Assembly: GCA_041441465.1 (NCBI GenBank)
Contig: JASDSY010000003.1
Coordinates: 1 to 64,000 of the forward strand
DNA: 64,000 nt
Reading direction: 5' to 3'
Source: JASDSY01 sp041441465
GTDB taxonomy: Bacteria; Muiribacteriota; UBA9980
Shown here: positions 51,726 through 60,400 of the stretch, in pieces
Layout: the number at the start of each line of letters is the position of its first letter
Numbering within the stretch: position 1 is the stretch's first letter
The notes under the pieces: generated by a model
The model's input: the letters and a program-made list of their open reading frames with translations, nothing else
Told to the model about the DNA's origin: nothing
Databases searched by the model: none
Position numbers and translations under genes: made by a program

Positions 51726-52193
51726 ATGGCGGAAAAAATATTACAAAGCGGAAAAATAAAATCAATAAACATAAGTTTAAAAAAAGGCGAAAAAAAGACG
51801 CCGGTAATGCAGGCGCAAATAACAAGCCTCGGCATTCAAAACGACGCCCACGCCGCCGACTGGCACCGCCAGGTATCGCTTCTTGCCGAAGAAGCGATAG
51901 ACAAGATGCGTGAAAAACTAAAAACTGCCGGCTCAAAATTAAAACTCAGCGACGGCGATTTTGCCGAAAATATAACGACAGAAGGCGTCGACCTTAAACT
52001 TGTAAAAATAGGCCAGAAGATAAAAATCGCTGAAACAGTTCTCGAAATAACGCAAATCGGCAAGGAATGCCATACCGGCTGCGAGATAATGAAACAGGTT
52101 GGAAACTGCATCATGCCGAAAGAAGGAATATTCACCAAAGTAATAAAACCAGGCCTTATAAAAACAGGAGATGATATAATAATCTATGAGTAA
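51726..52193 (+). CDS. MOSC domain protein
   Basis: The 155-residue protein is a stand-alone MOSC (molybdenum cofactor sulfurase C-terminal) domain: GKIKSINISLKKGEKKTPV at the start, DWHRQVSLLAEEAID, LSDGDFAENITTEGVDL, and the cysteine-bearing GKECHTGCEIMKQVGNCIMPKEGIF region (about 112-136). MOSC proteins handle sulfur from persulfidic cysteine for metal cofactors; several are linked to molybdopterin synthesis. GGAGG lies before the ATG. Its last eight bases overlap tex, so the two are translationally coupled. Confidence 0.85.
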   Translation: MAEKILQSGKIKSINISLKKGEKKTPVMQAQITSLGIQNDAHAADWHRQVSLLAEEAIDKMREKLKTAGSKLKLSDGDFAENITTEGVDLKLVKIGQKIKIAETVLEITQIGKECHTGCEIMKQVGNCIMPKEGIFTKVIKPGLIKTGDDIIIYE

Positions 52194-54711
52194 TACTACT
52201 ACCAGCGCTAACGCTAACACAACTGAAAATGAAAAATTGTTTGAAAATTACAGCTATCCGAAAAAAATAGCAGCCGAAACGAACATAACTGAAAAGCAAA
52301 TAGCTGTTACGATCGAGCTTTTGACCGCGGGAAACACGATCCCCTTCATTTCGAGGTACCGTAAAGAACAGACAGGCAACCTCGACGAAGTACAGATAAA
52401 AGAAATAAGCGACAAATACGAGTATTATTACAAATTGAACGGCCGCAAGGAAGATATCGTAAAGTCAATCACAGAGCAGGGCAAAATGACTGACGAACTC
52501 TTTAAAAAAATTATAGGCTGCGATAAAATGCAGATATTAGAGGATCTCTACCTGCCATATAAGCCTAAAAAACGAACGCGCGGCACGATAGCACGCGAGT
52601 TGGGCTTAGAACCGCTCGCGCTTCTTATCAAGGAAGAAAAAATCGAGAACGGCAACGCAACCGAGTATGCCGAAAAATATATCGACGCTTCGAAAGGAAT
52701 ATCAAAAGCCGCCGACGCTTTCGATTTCGCAATGGATATCGTCGCTGAAGACATTTCAGATAACGCCGATTTCAGAAACATAATCCGCGAATTTTATAAA
52801 AAGAGCGGAATCCTGACCTCGGCCAAGAAAGAGAAAAAAGCGGCAAAAAAATCCGCTGAAAAAGACGAAAGCGCTCAGGAAAAAGAAAGCGAAAATATCT
52901 TCAACAAAAACAGCAAAACAAATCCGCAGGTTTACGAAATTTATTTCGACTATAACGAACCCGTATTCAAAATACCGCCGCATCGCATTCTCGCTATAAA
53001 CAGAGGCGAGTCCGAAGGATTCCTTACCGTTAAAATCGACATGGACGAAAAAGTATCAGAGTTATTAAAAGAAGCGGCCGAAAAATTTTTCATAAAAAAT
53101 AAAAAATGCATATTTACGCAGTATTATGAAGAAGCCTTAAAAGACAGTTTAAAACGCCTCGTAATACCTTCAATTACGAATGAAATACGCTCCGAATTGA
53201 CCCAAACGGCGGAAAATCACGCTATCAAAATTTTCTCGGAAAACCTCGACGCGCTTTTAATGCAGCCGCCTATTTACAATAAAGTCGTAATGGCTCTCGA
53301 TCCCGGCTACCGCGCCGGAACGAAAATAGCGGTAGTTGACCAGAACGGCAAAGTACTCGCCTATACGGCTATTTATCCGCACCCGCCGCAAAACGAAACT
53401 GAAAAATCAAAAAAAGTCCTGATAGATCTTATAAACGCCAATAAGGTAGATCTTATTGCGATAGGCAACGGCACCGCTTCGCGCGAAACCGAAACATTTA
53501 TCGCCGGCCTTATCGCCGAAAAATCGCTCAAGGTAAAATTCGCTATAGTATCAGAAGCCGGAGCGTCAGTTTATTCGGCGAGCAAAATTGCCGCGAAAGA
53601 ATTTCCAGAGCTCGACGTTTTAGTAAGAAGCGCCATCTCGATAGCGCGCAGGGTTCAGGACCCCCTTTCCGAGCTCGTAAAAATCGATCCTAAATCGATA
53701 GGAGTCGGCGAATATCAGCACGACGTCAATCAGAAGGAACTTGAAAATTCGCTCGGTTATGTAGTCACCTCGTGCGTCAACAGAGTCGGTGTCAATATAA
53801 ATACAGCGTCAGCGACACTTTTGAAATATATTTCAGGCTTGAACGAATCGCAGGCCGAATCAATAGTAAAATTCCGCGAGGAAAAAGGCCGTTTCATATC
53901 GCGCGCCGCTTTAAAAAAAGTCCCTAAAATAGGAGCAAAGACATTTGAACAGGCAGTCGGATTTTTAAAAGTTCCCGAATCTGAAAATCCTCTCGATTTT
54001 ACCTGGATACATCCGGAATCATACGGTATCGCCGAAAAATTAATAAATACCGTCACCGGCGAAAAATTGTCGGAATTCCACGGCAAATCAGGAATTGAGA
54101 AATTAAGGGAATCCTTTGCCAGAGTAAACGAATCCGAATTCGGCGGGTTAGCGGAAAAATTGGGATGCTCGCGGCTTGCGGTTAGCGACATAGTGAACGC
54201 GCTTCAGAAGCCCGGACTTGACCTGCGCGATGAACTCCCGCCTATAATGCTTAAATCCAATGTCCTTTCCATCGGAGACATAAAAATCGGCGATAAGCTT
54301 ATGGGTACAGTGCGCAACGTTGTAGATTTCGGCGTGTTCGTCGATATTGGAATTAAAAATGACGCGCTTTGCCATATTTCGCATTGCAGCGATAAATTCA
54401 TCAAACACCCGCTTGAAGTGTTGAAAATCGGAAATATTCTCGAATTTACGGTAATCGGAATCGACATCGACAAAGGCCGTGTGTCATTATCGCTTAAGAG
54501 CAATCCTTTCGAAGAACGCGCGCAGCAAAAACCGTCCGCAGGCCAGTCACAACCGGCGCAGCATCGGCAGAATCATCCTAACAGCAATGTCAAGCCGGCA
54601 AATAACGTTAAACCGGCAGATAAAGTTGAAAAGGTAAAAGATGATTACAACAGGCAAATGCGTGACAACTTCATTTCAACGCAAATCATATTTAAAAAAT
54701 TAAAAAAATAA
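52186..54711 (+). CDS. tex: Tex-family transcription accessory protein
   Basis: The 841-residue protein has the Tex order: helical N-terminus (about 15-200, ITEKQIAVTIELLTAGNTIPFISRYRKE), a YqgF RNase-H-like domain (about 365-490, MALDPGYRAGTKIAVVDQNG), helix-hairpin-helix segments (about 530-600, VNINTASATLLKYISGL), and an S1 RNA-binding domain (about 700-775, GTVRNVVDFGVFVDIGI). A charged insertion at about 205-240 and a low-complexity Gln/Asn/Lys tail after 780 are extra. Tex binds nucleic acids and affects transcription; it is widespread and non-essential in most species. Confidence 0.93.
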   Translation: MSNTTTSANANTTENEKLFENYSYPKKIAAETNITEKQIAVTIELLTAGNTIPFISRYRKEQTGNLDEVQIKEISDKYEYYYKLNGRKEDIVKSITEQGKMTDELFKKIIGCDKMQILEDLYLPYKPKKRTRGTIARELGLEPLALLIKEEKIENGNATEYAEKYIDASKGISKAADAFDFAMDIVAEDISDNADFRNIIREFYKKSGILTSAKKEKKAAKKSAEKDESAQEKESENIFNKNSKTNPQVYEIYFDYNEPVFKIPPHRILAINRGESEGFLTVKIDMDEKVSELLKEAAEKFFIKNKKCIFTQYYEEALKDSLKRLVIPSITNEIRSELTQTAENHAIKIFSENLDALLMQPPIYNKVVMALDPGYRAGTKIAVVDQNGKVLAYTAIYPHPPQNETEKSKKVLIDLINANKVDLIAIGNGTASRETETFIAGLIAEKSLKVKFAIVSEAGASVYSASKIAAKEFPELDVLVRSAISIARRVQDPLSELVKIDPKSIGVGEYQHDVNQKELENSLGYVVTSCVNRVGVNINTASATLLKYISGLNESQAESIVKFREEKGRFISRAALKKVPKIGAKTFEQAVGFLKVPESENPLDFTWIHPESYGIAEKLINTVTGEKLSEFHGKSGIEKLRESFARVNESEFGGLAEKLGCSRLAVSDIVNALQKPGLDLRDELPPIMLKSNVLSIGDIKIGDKLMGTVRNVVDFGVFVDIGIKNDALCHISHCSDKFIKHPLEVLKIGNILEFTVIGIDIDKGRVSLSLKSNPFEERAQQKPSAGQSQPAQHRQNHPNSNVKPANNVKPADKVEKVKDDYNRQMRDNFISTQIIFKKLKK

Positions 54712-54775
54712 ATGAGAAATTAGAATAAATTAAGCGCAAAAATAAATAATCAAATTTTAATAATCAATAAATACG

Positions 54776-54816
54776 GGAGGCATAGGCAAAAATCCTATTG
54801 CCTCCTCCTTTTTTTA
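54776..54816 (+). terminator. Rho-independent terminator after tex
   Basis: GGAGGCATAGG pairs with CCTATTGCCTCC (one bulge) around a 7-base loop, then TCCTTTTTTTATTTT. Confidence 0.8.
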
Positions 54817-54970
54817 TTTTAATATTTTTCCATGCACGGCTTTAACTCTTACAAACACATTGAGTAAATCATAATCAACAATGATTTTTTATCCTGCGGA
54901 TCGTATAAACCGGCTGTATATATCATCATAGAATTCGATAATGGAAATTTTTAAATGTTAAATATTTAAA

Positions 54971-54999
54971 TTGAAAAAAATGCAATTTTAGTATATAAT
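54971..54999 (+). promoter_or_regulatory. Promoter of the radical SAM/GNAT/DUF2156 operon
   Basis: TTGAAA (54971-54976), 17-base spacer, TATAAT (54994-54999), 77 bases before the ATG at 55076. Confidence 0.7.
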
Positions 55000-55075
55000 G
55001 AAATGCTTTTTATTAACGCTATTCAAAATTTAAAATTGAGAAATTCCCAATGTTATTTTAAAAGAGAGGTAACCT

Positions 55076-55726
55076 ATGAACGCTGATTTCTGCAAAAAAG
55101 CAGAAAATGACAATTTCCCTATATATGCTTACCGGATAAAAGACGCCATATATATAAATACTACTTCAAACTGCTCGAACGTATGCGATTTTTGCATAAA
55201 GTTCACTAACCGCGGCGTCGAAGGATACAATCTTGAAATTGCGGATGATCCGTCAGTCAATGATACTAAACGGCAGATTGACGATATTTTAAAAACGCGG
55301 CCGGAAATAAAAAAAATCGTTTTTTGCGGCCTCGGCGAATCGACATACCGTCTGGAATTCATGGAAGAAATAGCTAAAACATATAAGCCGCTCGGTTTTT
55401 CTTTCAGATTAAACACTAACGGACACGGCAATAAAATCAACGGTTTTAATATAATACCGCGGCTTTCGGCGTTTTTAAACAGTATATCGATAAGCCTCAA
55501 CGCTCATAATTCCGAGTTATATGAAAAAATGTGCAATCCCACATTTGAAAACGCATATAATGAAATGCTCGACTTTACAAAAAAATGCGTCGGACAAATT
55601 CCGGAAGTATTTCTTTCGGTTGTTGAAATGCCCGGAATTGACATTTCAAAATGCGCCGAAATCGCTAAAAATATCGGAGCTTCATTTAAGCTGAGGCCTT
55701 ATATAAATCCTGATACGAAAAAATAA
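55076..55726 (+). CDS. Radical SAM protein, TatD-linked type
   Basis: The 216-residue protein starts AYRIKDAIYINTTSNCSNVCDFCIKF (about residues 19-44; cluster cysteines CxxxCxxC), followed by VFCGLGESTYRLEF, FRLNTNGHGN and SISLNAHNSELYEKM. This compact form matches the tatD_link_rSAM group (TIGR04038), small radical SAM proteins usually encoded beside or fused to the TatD nuclease. Here no TatD gene is adjacent; a GNAT acetyltransferase gene follows after 54 bases instead. Substrate unknown. GAGAGG is six bases before the ATG. Confidence 0.82.
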   Translation: MNADFCKKAENDNFPIYAYRIKDAIYINTTSNCSNVCDFCIKFTNRGVEGYNLEIADDPSVNDTKRQIDDILKTRPEIKKIVFCGLGESTYRLEFMEEIAKTYKPLGFSFRLNTNGHGNKINGFNIIPRLSAFLNSISISLNAHNSELYEKMCNPTFENAYNEMLDFTKKCVGQIPEVFLSVVEMPGIDISKCAEIAKNIGASFKLRPYINPDTKK

Positions 55727-55780
55727 CGAAGTTTTTGATGCCATACGCAGCGGCGCTTACGGCTGACAGGGAGAATTATT

Positions 55781-56338
55781 ATTTCAAACGGTGCGATTAA
55801 TATTATAAAGGCCCAAAAAGAACACTTAAAATCGATAATCGAACTCGAAAATCGCAGTTTCGGCTGCGACGCCTTTAATTCAAGGCAGTTTTGCCGCGCG
55901 ATTAAATCGTCAAACTGCATATTTATAATTGCGGTTAGCTGCTCTGAACCCAAAGAAATAAATAACGGCGCCCAAAAACACGAAAGTGAAATTGCCGGCC
56001 GGCGATTAAAACAAACCGCCGGATATGCAATCGGCACAATACGAAAAATAAAAACAAAAACAGGAACGAAAAAATACGGAAGAGTTTATTCAATAGCAGT
56101 TTCGCCGGAATTCAAAGGCAGATCTATCGGCGCAAAATTATTATATGAACTTGAAAATAAGCTTTGTAATGCCGGCTGCTGCCGTATTTACCTTGAAGTC
56201 CGCACCGACAATGACGCGGCCATAAACCTTTATAATAAATTTAATTATAAAAAAATAGGGACTATCGCAAATTACTATCACGACGCTAGTTCTGCATTTA
56301 AATTTTTTAAAGAAACGAGCATGAAGCATGAATCATAA
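55781..56338 (+). CDS. RimI-like GNAT acetyltransferase with a non-standard ATT start
   Basis: The frame from 55781 encodes 185 residues with a GNAT fold: AINIIKAQKEHLKSIIELEN (strand 1/helix 1, about residues 5-24), IFIIAVSC, the insertion GAQKHESEIAGRR, YSIAVSPEFKGRSIGAKLLYEL (acetyl-CoA pyrophosphate loop R/Q-x-x-G-x-G/A type, about 107-128), and VRTDNDAAINLYNKFNYKKIG (about 143-163), as in RimI-type Nalpha-acetyltransferases. No in-frame ATG, GTG or TTG exists between the stop at 55736 and the domain. AGGGAG (55768-55773) sits just before three ATT codons, so ATT initiation is the likeliest reading. The last 11 bases overlap the next gene. Alternatives are a base error or CTG at 55763. 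Confidence 0.75.
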   Translation: MSNGAINIIKAQKEHLKSIIELENRSFGCDAFNSRQFCRAIKSSNCIFIIAVSCSEPKEINNGAQKHESEIAGRRLKQTAGYAIGTIRKIKTKTGTKKYGRVYSIAVSPEFKGRSIGAKLLYELENKLCNAGCCRIYLEVRTDNDAAINLYNKFNYKKIGTIANYYHDASSAFKFFKETSMKHES

Positions 56339-57347
56339 AATACGTGAGATTTTAAAAAAATATGATTTTAAACCTATAACTTTAGATGAAAAAGAAAATA
56401 TCGACAGTTACTTCACCAAAGAAAAATGCAATTTTTCAGACTACTGCTTCTCGCTCGCATTTATCTGGTCAACCCAAAATTCGGTTATGATAAAAAAACT
56501 TCACGATAACGATACAGGAAAGGATTCGCTAATAATAATTAAATATTTACGCGGCCAGATAGATATGCTTTATCCGCCGATAGGGTGTTTGACTGAGAAG
56601 CATTTCATAAATGCTATAAATTGGAGTGTTTCATTTTTAAGCGAAATATATGAACAATTAAAAATTAAAAACGGAAATGCAGCAGTTAGACCAAGAATAT
56701 TAAGTATTTCAGGCACCAGAATCGAAATGATAAATAAAGCCCGAATGCCGCTCGAAATTTCAGAAGATCTGTATGATTACATTTACGAACGTAATGAATT
56801 AATACAGCTTTCGGGTTCGAAATATAAAAACAAGAGGGAAAATATAAATAAATTTTTAAAAACATATCGTGATTATGAAATTGAGCTTATTAACGATAAA
56901 AATATTTCAGAAATCTTAAAATTTTTAAAAACATGGTATGCTGAAAATAAGCCGTCTGAAACAGTTTCGATTTCAAATCTGCTGGATAATACTTTCGCGA
57001 GCGCGGCCAAAAATTTTATCTGGGAATCATATCAAACAAGGAAATATTTGAGAAACTATTTTAAGCTCGGCGGAATCGGAATCTGCATTAAAATATACGG
57101 CACTATTGCGGGATTTATAATCGGAGAACAGGTAACGGAAAATACATTTTCAGTTCTGATAGAAAAAGTCAATAACGATTTATTCGGCCTGTCGCAATTT
57201 TTGTTTATTGAATATGTAAAGAATTACACCAGGTGCCAATTTATAAATACCGCGGATGACGCTGATTCCGCAGGATTAAAAGTATTAAAGGAATCTTACG
57301 GGCCGGTAGAATTAAAAAAAAGATATTTTGTCACTATAGATAAATAA
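56328..57347 (+). CDS. DUF2156 (phosphatidylglycerol lysyltransferase C-terminal-like) protein
   Basis: The 339-residue protein resembles the double-GNAT DUF2156 domain: FKPITLDEKENIDSYF and NFSDYCFSLAFIWSTQNSVM near the start, YPPIG, YIYERNELIQLSGSKYKNKRENINKF at about 150-178 (the aaRNA/FemX-like hinge), and GGIGICIKIYGTIAGFIIGE in the second lobe. In MprF this domain moves lysine from tRNA to a lipid, but here it is alone, with no membrane flippase part. Small stand-alone DUF2156 proteins have no assigned function. The start overlaps the GNAT gene by 11 bases. Confidence 0.8.
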   Translation: MNHKIREILKKYDFKPITLDEKENIDSYFTKEKCNFSDYCFSLAFIWSTQNSVMIKKLHDNDTGKDSLIIIKYLRGQIDMLYPPIGCLTEKHFINAINWSVSFLSEIYEQLKIKNGNAAVRPRILSISGTRIEMINKARMPLEISEDLYDYIYERNELIQLSGSKYKNKRENINKFLKTYRDYEIELINDKNISEILKFLKTWYAENKPSETVSISNLLDNTFASAAKNFIWESYQTRKYLRNYFKLGGIGICIKIYGTIAGFIIGEQVTENTFSVLIEKVNNDLFGLSQFLFIEYVKNYTRCQFINTADDADSAGLKVLKESYGPVELKKRYFVTIDK

Positions 57348-57357
57348 AATTCGAAAA

Positions 57358-57386
57358 TTGACAAAATTATTGTTTGAATATATAAT
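57358..57386 (+). promoter_or_regulatory. Consensus sigma-70-type promoter of the polC-like gene
   Basis: TTGACA (57358-57363), 17-base spacer, TATAAT (57381-57386), 28 bases before the ATG; AGAGG serves as ribosome binding site. Confidence 0.85.
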
Positions 57387-57414
57387 TAAATTAGAATAGT
57401 AAAAAAGAGGAAAA

Positions 57415-60400
57415 ATGAGTTCAAGTTACGGCAAAACAACTAAATTAGTAATTGCTCCGAAAGCCAAGGAAAAATTCTTTCAGCATATAAAAAACTGTAC
57501 GGCGCTTTCATCCGAATGCCGTTCAAAAGTTCTTCAGGGCGAGATAGAGCATATCGAATTTTTGCCGGAAAACAAGGAACTCAATATAACTTTTAAACTC
57601 AAAACAATTACAAGCATTATAGAACTGATACCGCTCGAAAAATATTTTATGCAGGTATTTCCTTACCTCAATGTCGTAAATTTCGATCTGGCTTTCAGTG
57701 AAAAAGCTAGCCTTGCGGTAATAGTCGATAAATTATGGTACGACGTGGCGCAATACGTAATTAAAAAAGCGCCGTCATGCCAGGTATGGATGCCCATGAC
57801 GCGCGTGAGCCTTTTTAACGAGACTTCGATAAGACTCGAAATAGGCGATGAAACAGGATTTTACTCGCTTAAGGACCGGTCGGCGGATAAGCATATAGAA
57901 AATTACATAAGAGATAAATTTAATGTCTTTTGCCGTGTGTTCATTGACAGAGCTAATTATAAAACCGAAAAAATAGGCGGGTTCGATTACAAAGATCCCG
58001 TCGACAGCGTCATTGAATCAAAAGAGCAGAATATAAAGATACCCGGCGAGAAAATAGCCGAACTTCAGGGAAATTTCAGTTCACCGGCAAGCCTTTCCGT
58101 AAGCGCCGGCAAGCCTGTTTCGGCAAAAGAATTTGAAAAAGAATTATCATCCAGCAAATTACCGCCGGTGCAGCAGCAGCTTCAGGCTGATCTGGACGCA
58201 GCAAATGCCGCTATTAGCGCTCTTAACACCGCTAACAACTCTAAAAATAATGCAAATGCTTCAGTTTCCACGGAAAATAAACCGGCAGCACCTAAAACTA
58301 ACAATAATTATTCAAAAGGCCAATACGAAAGCAAGCCGAAGGAAAATTTAGCCGGCGTAAATGAAAATGTATATTACGGCAAAGTCATAGCCGATAAATA
58401 TAAGCCTCAAAAGATTTCATCTATAATAGAGGAAGCTCGAAACATATTAATCGAAGGCATAGTGGTTGAAATTGAAGCGCGCCTGCTAAAAAACGGAAAA
58501 AAATTAACGTCATTTTCGGTAAGCGACGAAACCGATACATTCGTATGTAAACTCTTCAGCGAGCCGGACGTGGAATTGAAAATAAAACCCGGCGCGGCTG
58601 TAAAGGTAATCGGCAATGTAAAATTCGACACCTTCGCCAAAGAAAATGTGCTGATGGTAAATGACGTAAATAAGACAAAACTGCCTGAGCGCCAGGATAA
58701 AGCGGAGGAAAAAAGGGTCGAGCTGCACGCGCATTCGAAAATGTCTGCATTAGACGGCCTCGCGGAAATCAAAGACTACGTAAAAACAGCCGCGCGCTGG
58801 GGACATAAAGCGGTAGCGTTAACCGACCACGGCGTCGTTCAAGGCTTTCCGGAATTCGTGGAAGCCGCGAAGGACTGCAAAATCAAACCTATATTCGGCA
58901 TGGAAGGCTATCTTATGGATGACTCGGTAGCTGAAACCATGAAATCAGGATTCAAGGTAAAATTACCGCCGCCTTATCACATAATAATTCTGGCCGCAAC
59001 TCAGGAAGGCATAAAAAATTTGTACAGGCTGGTTTCGCTGTCGCATATCGATTATTATTACAAACGCCCGCGAATACCACGCGCTAAGCTTCTGGAACTT
59101 AGAGAAGGTTTGATTTTAGGCTCAGCCTGCGAAGCCGGAGAGCTTATCAAAGGAATAATCAACGACAAAACCGAAGAAGAAATAGAAAAGATCGCCAAAT
59201 TTTACGATTATCTGGAAGTTCAGCCCGCAAAAAACAACTCTTTCTTCCTGGATAAAATGCCGGAAAAATTTAAATCACGCGATGATCTCATCGCTCTTAA
59301 CAAAAGGATTTATGAACTGGGAAAAAAATTAAACATACCGGTTTGCGCGACATCCGATGCACACTTTGTCGATCCTGAAGACGAAATTTACAGAAAAATT
59401 TTATTCGCCGGTCAAAAATATGAAAACATCGAAAATTCATGCACGTTATTTTTTCCTACCACCGAGGACATGCTGAATGAATTTTCATATTTCGGCGCCG
59501 AGGCGGCGCGCGAGGTCGTAATCGTGAACCCGGGAAAAATCGCCGACCGCATCCAGGAAATAATACCAATCCCTAAAGAAAACGCTTTTCCTATAATGCA
59601 GGGCGCCGAAGAAAAAATAAAAACCATGACTATCGAAAACGCTCTGAGGATATACGGCGATCCGCTTCCCGAAATAGTTCAAAAGCGTGTAGATTATGAA
59701 TTGAATTGCATTATAAAAAACGGTTTCGCCACGCTTTATCTTATCGCGCACGAACTCGTTAAAAAATCGCTGAACGACGGATATCTCGTCGGCTCCCGAG
59801 GCTCGGTAGGCTCGTCGATCGTCGCGACATTCACCAATATTACGGAAGTCAATCCGCTGCCGCCGCATTACATATGCAAAAACGAAAAATGCAAATACTC
59901 TGAATTTTTCCCTGACCTTCCGCTTAGTTCGGGCTTTGACCTGCCTGATAAAATCTGCCCTAACTGCGGCCAGCCGTTAAAAAAAGACGGCCAGAAAATA
60001 CCTTTCGAAGTGTTTCTCGGGTTCGAAGGCGACAAAACTCCTGATATAGACTTGAACTTTTCAGGCGAATATCAGCCTATAATACATAAACAGGTAGAGG
60101 TAATATTCGGCCAGAACAAGGTATTCCGCGCAGGGACCATATCGACGATAGCTGATAAGACCGCTTTCGGCTTTGTAAAAGGCTACCTCGAGGAGCGCAA
60201 GACTCAAAAAAAACCGGCCGAAATGAAACGCCTGGCTCTCGGCTGTTCCGGCGTAAAACGCACAACCGGCCAGCATCCGGGCGGCATAATGATCATACCG
60301 AGCGACCGCGACGTTCACGAATTCACGCCGATCAACTATCCGGCCAACGATCGTGAAGGCGGCACTATTACAACACATTTCGACTATAACGCAATCGACA

